Origin: an uncultured Alcaligenaceae bacterium
GTDB taxonomy: Bacteria > Pseudomonadota > Gammaproteobacteria > Burkholderiales > Burkholderiaceae_B
Direction: 5' to 3'
NCBI GenBank assembly: GCA_937952975.1
Contig: CALFXX010000096.1
Span: forward strand, 1-15,753
Length of the DNA: 15,753 nucleotides
Made by a program: the position numbers and the translations under genes. Positions 6,798 through 13,843 of this stretch are shown here, piece after piece (positions within the stretch are counted from its first letter, which is position 1; every line of letters begins with the position of its first letter). The notes beneath the pieces were generated by a model. It did no database searches. It was not told the DNA's origin and saw nothing but the letters and a program-made list of their open reading frames with translations.

Positions 6798-8357
6798 ATG
6801 TCGACCTCACTTGCCCAACTGCTAGCTGTCATCAGCGCCTTGATCCCAAGCCTGCTCGTTGGCCTCGCGCTCTCATTTGCCATCGAACAAATCTTCAAAC
6901 CACGCTTTCAAGCACCGTGGCGCAGGCCTTTGCCTGCACTCGCAGCGCACCTTGGTTTGTGGTTAGCTTATTTCGTTCTTGGTTTTGTCTTGTGCAGGCG
7001 CCCCTGGTTAGCAACGTTATTTAGCACTGCGATCTTTGCCTGCTTGATCGTGGTCAACAACGCCAAGTATCAATCCTTGCGCGAATTTTTTGTGTATCAA
7101 GACAACGATTATTTTTTGGATTGCCTGAAGCACCCGCGTTTGTATTTACCGTTTTTAGGAATCATACCCACCGCGTTAACTTTGACTGCAATCGTGTTGG
7201 CGTTGTGGGCAGGCGTCACGCTTGAGTCGCCCTTAACGCAAGCCCACAATTTGTTGTCTGTTTGGCTTGGGATCGCAGGCGTGTTGGTCATTGCCTGTGC
7301 CTTGTTGCAATACGGCGCAAGCAACGTTGCCGCACTGCGCTTTGATCCAGAACACGATCTTAAAACTCATGGTTTTTTTGGTGCCTATTGGCTATACCGC
7401 CGTGCCGAGCAATTACCCAGTGCCGACCTCACACAGCGTTCATCCTTACCCAAGCCCTCGGCCGTAAAAACCTCGCGCGTGTCACCTAACATTGTTGTGA
7501 TACAAAGCGAATCGTTTTTTGACCCGCGGCGCGTATACCCACAGGTCAAGCCCGAGGTCTTGCAACATTTTGATCGCGCAAGGCTTGAGGCAGATCTTCA
7601 CGGCTTGTTTGAAGTGCCCGCCTGGGGAGCCAATACCGTTCGCACCGAGTTTTCATTTTTAACAGGTGTCGATGTTTTGAAGCTTGGCGTTGATCGCTTT
7701 AATCCCTATCGGCGTTTGATTAATTTTGGCGTACCGTCGTTGGCCCGGTTGCTTCAGCAACAAGGCTATCGCACCATCTGCGTGCACCCGTATCCTGCAA
7801 GTTTTTATAAACGCGACAAATTGTTTCCGATGCTGGGTTTTGATCAGTTTGTGGATATCAGCGAGTTTGGAGTCGTCACAAAACAGCGAAAAGGCGATTG
7901 CCATTTTGTAGGCGACGAGGTGGTGGCCGATAAAGTGCTTGAGTTGCTTGCTCAAGAATCCGAGCAACCCATCTTTGTATTTGTGATTACCATGGAGAAT
8001 CACGGCCCCCTACACTTAGAAAGCCTGCCCGAGGCCGACAAACAAGAGTGGCTTACCCAACCCTTGCCCGAGGGCTGCGAAGATTTAGGCGTGTACCTAC
8101 GCCACATCGGCCATGCCGATCAAATGATTAAAAAGCTCACCGAAGGCCTCGCCAGCGCCGGGCGTCCGGGGACATTGGCTTGGTACGGCGACCACGTGCC
8201 GATTATGGAAAAGGTATATCAGCAGCTCGCGACCCCAAGCGGCTATACCGATTATTTTATTTGGCGCACACAACGGGCGGCGATGGCTGAAGAGAGCAGG
8301 GCGCCGTTGCTGCTGCAGTCGCATTTATTGGCGGCTGAGATTTTGAAGCGGGTTTGA
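6798..8357 (+). CDS. LtaS/MdoB-type membrane phosphotransferase (sulfatase fold), WcbQ-like
   Basis: A 519-residue protein with four to five N-terminal membrane helices (residues about 6-30, 48-66, 70-88, 117-140, 152-172) and a C-terminal periplasmic sulfatase-fold domain. Key residues of the LtaS family are visible: Glu238 in QSESF (metal), Thr280 in GANTVRTEF (the nucleophile position), His402 in ITMENHGP and Asp465/His466 in WYGDHVPIM. Such enzymes move phosphoglycerol or phosphoethanolamine from phospholipids onto glycans. Within a capsule cluster this suggests decoration of the capsule or its lipid terminus. That is inference. The gap to the dehydrogenase is 73 bp with a GTGAGG sequence rather far (15 nt) from the ATG. 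By position it corresponds to wcbQ. Confidence 0.8.
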   Translation: MSTSLAQLLAVISALIPSLLVGLALSFAIEQIFKPRFQAPWRRPLPALAAHLGLWLAYFVLGFVLCRRPWLATLFSTAIFACLIVVNNAKYQSLREFFVYQDNDYFLDCLKHPRLYLPFLGIIPTALTLTAIVLALWAGVTLESPLTQAHNLLSVWLGIAGVLVIACALLQYGASNVAALRFDPEHDLKTHGFFGAYWLYRRAEQLPSADLTQRSSLPKPSAVKTSRVSPNIVVIQSESFFDPRRVYPQVKPEVLQHFDRARLEADLHGLFEVPAWGANTVRTEFSFLTGVDVLKLGVDRFNPYRRLINFGVPSLARLLQQQGYRTICVHPYPASFYKRDKLFPMLGFDQFVDISEFGVVTKQRKGDCHFVGDEVVADKVLELLAQESEQPIFVFVITMENHGPLHLESLPEADKQEWLTQPLPEGCEDLGVYLRHIGHADQMIKKLTEGLASAGRPGTLAWYGDHVPIMEKVYQQLATPSGYTDYFIWRTQRAAMAEESRAPLLLQSHLLAAEILKRV

Positions 8358-8365
8358 TTTAGGGC

Positions 8366-8394
8366 AAAATAATTCCCGTTCGGTAAATTATTTT
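8366..8394 (+). promoter_or_regulatory. hipBA operator-like palindrome O1
   Basis: Perfect 9-bp arms AAAATAATT and AATTATTTT enclose the core. The core TTCCCGTTCGGTAA (8373-8386) is shared with two further sites downstream. It is centred at 8379.5, about 117 bp before hipB. It lies just after the end of the sulfatase-type gene. Confidence 0.6.
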
Positions 8395-8416
8395 GAAACC
8401 CCACTGGTTAGTCACC

Positions 8417-8440
8417 TTAATTTCCCGATCGGTAATTTAA
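8417..8440 (+). promoter_or_regulatory. hipBA operator-like palindrome O2
   Basis: A 24-bp imperfect palindrome (10 of 12 base pairs symmetrical) with core TTCCCGATCGGTAA (8422-8435), centred at 8428.5, exactly 49 bp after O1. It ends just before the -35 box of the proposed hipB promoter. Confidence 0.7.
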
Positions 8441-8441
8441 G

Positions 8442-8470
8442 TTGCTAAATAAGAAGTTTTGTACGATAAT
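8442..8470 (+). promoter_or_regulatory. Candidate sigma70 promoter of hipBA
   Basis: TTGCTA (8442-8447), 17-bp spacer, GATAAT (8465-8470). Transcription would start near 8477, in the middle of operator O3, leaving a leader of about 20 nt. The promoter is boxed between O2 and O3, fitting autorepression by HipB. Confidence 0.55.
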
Positions 8471-8489
8471 TTCCTGTACGGTAAATTAT
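8466..8489 (+). promoter_or_regulatory. hipBA operator-like palindrome O3
   Basis: A 24-bp imperfect palindrome (10 of 12 pairs symmetrical) with core TTCCTGTACGGTAA (8471-8484), centred at 8477.5, exactly 49 bp after O2. It overlaps the -10 box and ends 7 bp before the hipB start codon. Confidence 0.7.
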
Positions 8490-8496
8490 CACGACT

Positions 8497-8757
8497 ATGA
8501 CCTTGATCAGATCAGCTCAACAGTTGGGCGACGCTCTTCGCGCTGCCCGTAAACAGCTAGGCCTAACGCAGCCACAATTAGCGCTCGCGGCCGGTGTCGG
8601 CGTGCGCTTTATCGTGGATCTTGAAGCGGGCAAGCCAACGGTGCAACTGCAGCAAGTGCTGCGTGTGATTGACGCGTTAGGTGGCGAGCTTGCGATAAGC
8701 GGGCTGCCCGCGGCAATGACAGCCTCAACAGTACGAGGAAACGATCATGGGCAGTGA
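8497..8757 (+). CDS. hipB: HipB-like antitoxin (Xre-family repressor)
   Basis: An 86-residue protein. Residues 6-60 form an Xre-type helix-turn-helix: LGDALRAARKQLGLTQPQLA, then GVGVRFIVDLEAGKPTVQLQQVLRVIDALGG. HipB binds HipA, neutralises it, and represses the operon at palindromic sites. Three such sites lie directly upstream. The gene overlaps hipA by 11 bp. The ATG at 8497 has no good Shine-Dalgarno and would have a very short leader. The C-terminal tail (TASTVRGNDHGQ) may interact with HipA. A promoter between 8442 and 8470 serves both genes. Confidence 0.85.
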   Translation: MTLIRSAQQLGDALRAARKQLGLTQPQLALAAGVGVRFIVDLEAGKPTVQLQQVLRVIDALGGELAISGLPAAMTASTVRGNDHGQ

Positions 8758-10006
8758 ACTTGCCGTCTGGCTATTCGATCGTCACGTCGGTACCTTATCG
8801 ATTGCTAAAGGGCGATTGCACTTTGCTTACGAGCCGACTTGGCTTTCGCACCCACAAGCAATAGCGTTGTCTTACTCTCTGCCGCTGCAGCAGGAGTCTT
8901 TTGATGATGACACCACGCGTCCATTTTTTGCTGGCCTGCTTCCCGAAGGGCAAATGCGCAGACTGATCGCTAAAAAGTTTCAGGTGTCAGACCGCAATGA
9001 CTTTGCGCTGTTGGACAACATTGGTGGAGAGTGCGCAGGGGCTGTGACGTTTATAGAGCCGGGGCAGTCGCTGCCTTCGCGCGGCGCTGTCAACGATGTT
9101 CAGTGGCTAAGCGACGAAGAATTGATCGCCACCCTAGACGAGTTGCCGCGCCGCCCAATGCTTGCCGGCGAGGATGGCCTGCGGCTGTCGTTAGCCGGTG
9201 CGCAAGATAAGCTACCTGTGGTGTTTGACGGCCAGCGTGTTGGCTTGCCCCGCAACGGTACGCCAAGCTCTCACATTTTGAAGCCGGCGATTCACGGCGT
9301 TGCAGACAGTGTTTATAACGAAGGGTTTTGCATGAGGTTGGCCGAGCTCGCAATGCTGGCACCAGCAAAGGCTCGGGTTCACACGGTACTTGGTAGATGC
9401 TTTCTTTTGGTCGAGCGTTACGACCGTTTGCTCATGACCGACGGGCAGTACTCGCGAATCCATCAAGAAGATTTCTGCCAGGCACTTGGCGTTATGCCAG
9501 ACCAAAAATATCAAAATGAAGGTGGTCCGGATTTAGTGCAATGTTTTGAGTTGTTACGACAGGCGACGCGCCCGAATGCGCCACAAGTATTGCGATTGCT
9601 TGATTACGTTATTTTTAACGTACTGGTGGGCAATCACGATGCGCACGCTAAAAACTTTTCTTTGCTTTACTCTGGCGCGCGACCCGTGCTGGCGCCGGGC
9701 TATGACTTATTGTCTACGGCCGTGTATGCAGAGTTGACACCTAAAATGGCGATGAAAATCGGCGGCAAATATAAATTTGTTGAGATCATGCCCAGGCACT
9801 GGGATCTGTTCGCTGAGTCAGCAGGGCTGGCAAAGGCAGAGACACGAAAGCGAGTTTTGCAACTTGCAACAGCGTTGCCACCGCTTGCAAAAAAATTAGA
9901 ACACGACCAAAGGTTTAGCGGCAATGCAACGATCGACAAAATTATCGCGTTGATTGAGAAGCGCTGCACCACTACCATTCAACGACTTGCACTAAGTTCG
10001 CACTAA
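8747..10006 (+). CDS. hipA: HipA-like serine/threonine kinase toxin
   Basis: A 419-residue HipA-type kinase, near the E. coli length of 440. The N-terminal subdomain has LLPEGQMRRLIAKKF. Next come the phospho-loop LSLAGAQDK with Ser148 (the autophosphorylated serine position), the ATP-binding HILKP with Lys179, LVERYDR, IHQEDFCQALG, the catalytic GNHDAHAKNF (Asp298, Asn303) and LAPGYDLLS (Asp320). All key residues are there, so the toxin should be active. E. coli HipA phosphorylates glutamyl-tRNA synthetase and induces persistence; the target here is unknown. A strong GAGGAA Shine-Dalgarno (8735-8740) sits inside hipB. Its 3' end overlaps the minus-strand AONS-type gene by 15 bp. It lies inside a capsule locus, probably as an inserted module. 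Confidence 0.9.
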   Translation: MGSELAVWLFDRHVGTLSIAKGRLHFAYEPTWLSHPQAIALSYSLPLQQESFDDDTTRPFFAGLLPEGQMRRLIAKKFQVSDRNDFALLDNIGGECAGAVTFIEPGQSLPSRGAVNDVQWLSDEELIATLDELPRRPMLAGEDGLRLSLAGAQDKLPVVFDGQRVGLPRNGTPSSHILKPAIHGVADSVYNEGFCMRLAELAMLAPAKARVHTVLGRCFLLVERYDRLLMTDGQYSRIHQEDFCQALGVMPDQKYQNEGGPDLVQCFELLRQATRPNAPQVLRLLDYVIFNVLVGNHDAHAKNFSLLYSGARPVLAPGYDLLSTAVYAELTPKMAMKIGGKYKFVEIMPRHWDLFAESAGLAKAETRKRVLQLATALPPLAKKLEHDQRFSGNATIDKIIALIEKRCTTTIQRLALSSH

Positions 10007-11272
10007 TCCCCCCATCACCCCCACCAACGCCTCAACCGTATAGTCAATCTCAGCCTCAGTATGCTGACACGACATAAAAAACCGTAACCGCGTCGACTTC
10101 TGCGGCACAGCCGGATACAAAATCGGCTGCACACTTACCCCACGTTCAAGCATCGCCGCAGCCAGCCTAATCGTCTTATCCGAATCGCCCAAAATCACTG
10201 GGATCACAGCCATGCCTGCGCTTGACCCCGTATCAAAGCCAGCCTCTTGCGCCCGCTTTAAAAAATAGCGCCCGCGCGCTTGCAAGGCGTGTACACGCTC
10301 GGGTTCGAGCTGCATACACTGCAACGCTTCTAACGCCGCCGCAGCCAAGGGCGGAGACATCCCAACGCTATACAAAAAACCGGGCGCTAACAGCTTTAAG
10401 TGCTCAACCAAGGCCGTTTCGCCCGCGATATACCCACCGCAGCTTGCCAAGGTTTTAGACAGCGTACCCATCCAGATATCCACCTCGCTCGCAGCCACAC
10501 CAAAGTGCTCACGAAGCCCATAGCCACGGTCACCTAGCACCCCTAACGAATGCGCTTCGTCTACCATCAAAAACACACGGTGCTTGTTGCGCAGTTCAAC
10601 AAAGCGGGGCAGGTCGGGGTAATCGCCGTCCATGCTGTAGACGCCTTCAATGATCACCAACACCCGCTGATACTGCGCGCGCTGTTGCAGTAGCAAAGTG
10701 TCAAGCGCACGCCAGTCGTTATGCGCAAACGACATCCGCTTAGCACCCGACAGCGCAATGCCTGTTAGCGCACTGTTATGAATGTATTCATCGTGCACAA
10801 TCAAATCGCGCGGGCCAAACAGATAGCCGATGGTGCTGACATTAGTGGCGTGCCCACTTACAAACACAACGGCTGCAGGCGTGTCGTATAGCTTAGCAAT
10901 CGCACGCTCAAGCTCACCGTGTATGGGCCTTTCGCCCGACACCACGCGGCTGGCAGACACCGACGTACCGCTTTGCGCAATCGCCGCCACCGCAGCCGCG
11001 TTCACGCGCGCATCGCCACACAAATCTAAATAGTTGTAGCCCGAGTAATTGATGAGTTGTCGACCACCCACAACAGTGTGGCTGCTTGAAGGCCCTTCGT
11101 GTACTCTAAAAAACGGATCAGGTAAACCCACCCGCTTAGCCACACTGTGCACACTGCGAAATTGGCGCAAGCCTGGGTGCAACGCAAAGCGATAGTGCTC
11201 TTCAGACACTGCGCTTGCAGTGTCGGTGACTAAATCAATATGAGGTGGGTTGATATCTATTGGCATGCCCAT
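9992..11272 (-). CDS. PLP-dependent alpha-oxoamine synthase (AONS/serine palmitoyltransferase-like), WcbT-like
   Basis: A 426-residue fold-type I PLP enzyme. It has an N-terminal FFRVHEGPSSSHTVVGGRQL, then INYSGYNYLDL, GTSVSASRVVSGERPIHGEL, HDEYIHNS with His165, the cofactor Asp in VDEAHSLG (Asp238, His241) and the Schiff-base lysine in MGTLSKTLASCGGY (Lys273). This family condenses an acyl-CoA (or acyl carrier protein) with an amino acid to give an alpha-oxoamine. The FFRVHEG/SGHATNV style resembles versions linked to polyketide or fatty-acid synthases rather than biotin synthesis. By resemblance to Burkholderia capsule clusters it matches wcbT. The usual synthase partner (wcbR type) is not in the window. 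It is transcribed towards hipA, with a 15-bp tail overlap. A second ATG lies two codons downstream. Confidence 0.8.
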   Translation of the reverse strand: MGMPIDINPPHIDLVTDTASAVSEEHYRFALHPGLRQFRSVHSVAKRVGLPDPFFRVHEGPSSSHTVVGGRQLINYSGYNYLDLCGDARVNAAAVAAIAQSGTSVSASRVVSGERPIHGELERAIAKLYDTPAAVVFVSGHATNVSTIGYLFGPRDLIVHDEYIHNSALTGIALSGAKRMSFAHNDWRALDTLLLQQRAQYQRVLVIIEGVYSMDGDYPDLPRFVELRNKHRVFLMVDEAHSLGVLGDRGYGLREHFGVAASEVDIWMGTLSKTLASCGGYIAGETALVEHLKLLAPGFLYSVGMSPPLAAAALEALQCMQLEPERVHALQARGRYFLKRAQEAGFDTGSSAGMAVIPVILGDSDKTIRLAAAMLERGVSVQPILYPAVPQKSTRLRFFMSCQHTEAEIDYTVEALVGVMGGLVRT

Positions 11273-11358
11273 GGATAGATGCTAGCAACGATTCGAATGC
11301 CATAAAACGCAACTGAAGACAGCTGACTGCAAACAAATCAAAAAGCGGACAAATCACA

Positions 11359-11387
11359 TTGCATTGCAACGCAATACAACCGATTAT
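11359..11387 (+). promoter_or_regulatory. Candidate promoter of the kpsE-kpsM-kpsT-kpsD operon
   Basis: TTGCAT (11359-11364), 17-bp spacer, GATTAT (11382-11387). Each box matches consensus only moderately. If used, transcription starts near 11394 and supports the kpsE start at 11454 rather than a frame opening at 11364. The 181-bp gap to the divergent AONS-type gene should also hold that gene's promoter, which I could not place. Confidence 0.3.
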
Positions 11388-11453
11388 CACTTTCACGATG
11401 ATACCGAGACTGCGCGCTGCAGTTTTAGGCCATGCAAATTTATAGGAACCCGT

Positions 11454-12368
11454 TTGAGTTCTAAGCGCAAGAAGGGCCAGCTTTGGAAAAGCGTACTGTT
11501 TCTTTTAACAGTGCTCATACCAAGTGCGATGGCGGTAGCTTACTTTGGTTTTATCGCCTCTGATATTTATATCTCAGAGTCGCGTTATGTCGTGCGCAGC
11601 CCGCAGAAGCCTGCAACCAGCGCAACCGAAGGTATGTTTAGCCAAATGGGTTTGACCAAGGGCAATGATGACTCGTATGTGGTCAAAGAGTATGTGCTGT
11701 CGCGTGATGTGTTGAAGGTGCTTGAGCGCGAATTAGATATCAAAACGCTGTATTCAAAATTAACGATTGATTGGTTGGCAAGGTTTCCTGGGTTGCGTTA
11801 TTGGGACACCAGTTTTGAGGGCTTCTTTAAGTACTATCAAAAGTATGTGGGGGTTGAAGTGGACACCACCACAGCCGTCTCTACATTGACGGTGCGTGCG
11901 TTTGATGCCAACGAGGCTCAAAAGATCAATCAAAAGATTGTGGATTTGAGCGAAGCGTTTGTAAACAAACTAAATGAACGTGCGCGTACAGATTTGCTCA
12001 AAAACGCAACGGAGGAAGTTAATTTAGCCAAGGCCAAGGTTGAAACGATTGCGTTGCAATTGGTGGCCTTGCGTACCCAAAAAAATGTGGGTGAACCCGA
12101 ACGGCAGGTGATGATTCAGCAGCGCCTGGCGCTAGAAAAGGATTTTGCTGATCGGCAATTAGCGGCAGCGATGACGGCAATGGAGCAGTCGCGCGTTGAG
12201 GCGATACGGCAGCAGGTTTATATTGAACGGGTGACAAGCCCGTTAGTGCCTGACTATGCATTGCAGCCTGAGAGGATTAAGGGCGTTACCACAATCTTAG
12301 TCTTGAGTTTAGTGTTGTGGGGCATTTTGGTGTTGTTAGTAGCTGGCGTTAAAGAGCATCAAGCTTGA
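11454..12368 (+). CDS. kpsE: KpsE/CtrB/BexC-like capsule export protein (polysaccharide co-polymerase-like)
   Basis: An inner-membrane protein with a large periplasmic part. Start TTG 11454 is chosen because AGGA lies 6 nt before it, and it gives a short basic N-terminus (SSKRKKGQLWK) before membrane helix 1 (about 13-35). The frame opens at 11364, but that TTG falls in the likely promoter. After helix 1 comes SDIYISESRYVVRSPQKP, the family signature, then a periplasmic domain, a helical coiled-coil region (about 180-250), PDYALQPERIKG and the second membrane helix (about 279-298). It links KpsM/KpsT to the outer-membrane channel. With 304 residues it is shorter than the 370-390 usual in the family; the shortage seems to lie in the coiled coil near residues 200-220. 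Its stop overlaps the kpsM start. Confidence 0.85.
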   Translation: MSSKRKKGQLWKSVLFLLTVLIPSAMAVAYFGFIASDIYISESRYVVRSPQKPATSATEGMFSQMGLTKGNDDSYVVKEYVLSRDVLKVLERELDIKTLYSKLTIDWLARFPGLRYWDTSFEGFFKYYQKYVGVEVDTTTAVSTLTVRAFDANEAQKINQKIVDLSEAFVNKLNERARTDLLKNATEEVNLAKAKVETIALQLVALRTQKNVGEPERQVMIQQRLALEKDFADRQLAAAMTAMEQSRVEAIRQQVYIERVTSPLVPDYALQPERIKGVTTILVLSLVLWGILVLLVAGVKEHQA

Positions 12369-13180
12369 TGACTAAAGCGCTAACACTACCTTCACGCCGT
12401 GAAACGACTTTTTATGGGTCGTTGCAAATACAGTTGCGAGTAATCGGTGCGCTGTTCATGCGCGATGTGATTGCAAAATTTGGTCGCCATGGCTTGGGTT
12501 TTTTATGGTTGTTTTTAGAGCCGATGATGTTTGCGGTGGGCGTGACGATTATTTGGTCGTATACCTCACACACGCAAGGCAATATTTCAGTTGCTGCGTT
12601 TATTTTGACGGGATACTCAGGTTTGGTGCTCTGGCGTAACTTAGTGAACAGACTGATGGCGGGTGTCGCCTCAAACAAGGGTTTGTTGTATCACCGTAAT
12701 GTGAAAGTTATGGATTTACTCTACGCGCGAAGCATCATGGAGTTCGCGGCCTGCACAATTTCGTTTATCTTGCTAAGCGTTATCTTTGCGGCCTTAGGCC
12801 TTGTGACACTACCAGAAGATCCGCTTAAAGCATTGGTGGGATGGGTACTGTACGCTTGGTTTGCTTTTGCGTTCGGCTTGGTTTGCGCTTTTATGGGGTC
12901 ATCCAACGAAATTTTTGATCGCGTCGCACACATCTCGATGTACCTATCGATGCCTTTGACCGGTGGGCTTGCGATGGTTAGCTGGCTTTCGCCCGATGTA
13001 CAAAATATATTGTTAATGTCCCCGCTAGTGAATGCTATGGAGTTATTGCGCGAGGGTTACTTCGGGGTGAGTGTGAAGGCAGAGTACTCAGTGTCGTATA
13101 CCTTAGCAGTCAATTTGTGTCTGACCTTAGTCGGCTTGATTTTGGTGCGCAGTATCAAGCGTCAATTAGTGGATAGTTAA
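12368..13180 (+). CDS. kpsM: KpsM-like ABC transporter permease for capsule export
   Basis: About 270 residues with six membrane helices: FLWLFLEPMMFAVGVTII, AAFILTGYSGLVLW, FAACTISFILLSVIF, ALVGWVLYAWFAFAFG, MYLSMPLTGGLAMVSWL and YTLAVNLCLTLVGLILV. It belongs to the ABC-2 family, with LFMRDVIAKFGRHGLGFLW near the start as in KpsM/CtrC/Wzm. It forms the membrane channel that moves the lipid-linked polysaccharide across the inner membrane, powered by KpsT. The ATG at 12368 shares its A with the kpsE stop codon (TGATG), so the two are coupled. A TTG one codon earlier is less likely. The next gene begins 9 bp after the stop. Confidence 0.9.
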   Translation: MTKALTLPSRRETTFYGSLQIQLRVIGALFMRDVIAKFGRHGLGFLWLFLEPMMFAVGVTIIWSYTSHTQGNISVAAFILTGYSGLVLWRNLVNRLMAGVASNKGLLYHRNVKVMDLLYARSIMEFAACTISFILLSVIFAALGLVTLPEDPLKALVGWVLYAWFAFAFGLVCAFMGSSNEIFDRVAHISMYLSMPLTGGLAMVSWLSPDVQNILLMSPLVNAMELLREGYFGVSVKAEYSVSYTLAVNLCLTLVGLILVRSIKRQLVDS

Positions 13181-13189
13181 TTTCGATTA

Positions 13190-13843
13190 ATGATTCGCTT
13201 AGAAAATATCTCAAAGCATTACGAAACAACACGGGGTTATAAAACCGTTTTGAATGACGTTAATTTACAAATTGCGCCCGGCGAAAAAGTCGGTATTCTC
13301 GGTCGCAATGGCGCGGGCAAGTCAACGCTGATTCGGGTGATGGGTGGTGTCACCTTGCCAGATTCAGGAACGATCACGCAAGAAATGAGCTTATCTTGGC
13401 CGTTGGGCTTTGACAGTGGCGTGCAAGGCACGATGACTGGGTTAGACAACATCAATTTTATTTGCCGAGTTTATGGTGTTGACATTGACGAAGTGTTGCC
13501 GTTTGTTGCAGATTTTTCTGAATTAGGCCGTTACATCCGCGAGCCGGTCAGTTCGTATTCATCAGGTATGAAAGCGAGACTAAGTTTCGCAATCTCGATG
13601 GCAATTGACTTTGATTGCATGCTAATCGACGAAGTCTTAGCGGTTGGCGACCAACGCTTTAAAGAACGTTGCCATGAAGAGCTTTTAGTCAAGCGCAAAG
13701 AACGCGCTTTGGTTCTGGTATCACACGAGCCCGGCATGATTCGTGAAATCTGTGACTCAGCCTATGTGCTGGTTGAGGGCCATCTTCATCACTTTAATGA
13801 AGTTGAAGAAGCCTATCTTTTTTATACTGAGACAATGCAATGA
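13190..13843 (+). CDS. kpsT: KpsT-like ABC transporter ATPase for capsule export
   Basis: A 217-residue nucleotide-binding protein. Walker A GRNGAGKST (residues 38-46), the signature SSGMKARLSFA (124-134), Walker B CMLIDE (143-148) and the switch His179 (LVSHEP) are all intact. The short length, with no C-terminal carbohydrate-binding domain, fits the KpsT/CtrD/BexA type that recognises the lipid terminus rather than a capped glycan. It drives export through KpsM. Start ATG 13190 lies 9 bp after kpsM; the 3' end overlaps the export lipoprotein gene by 4 bp (ATGA). It is part of the four-gene export operon. Confidence 0.92.
   Translation: MIRLENISKHYETTRGYKTVLNDVNLQIAPGEKVGILGRNGAGKSTLIRVMGGVTLPDSGTITQEMSLSWPLGFDSGVQGTMTGLDNINFICRVYGVDIDEVLPFVADFSELGRYIREPVSSYSSGMKARLSFAISMAIDFDCMLIDEVLAVGDQRFKERCHEELLVKRKERALVLVSHEPGMIREICDSAYVLVEGHLHHFNEVEEAYLFYTETMQ

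Noticed and set aside
11364..11453. Longer kpsE start at TTG 11364
   Set aside because: It falls inside a plausible -35 region, has no Shine-Dalgarno, and the extra 30 residues do not resemble the KpsE N-terminus. The TTG at 11454 has AGGA at a good distance.
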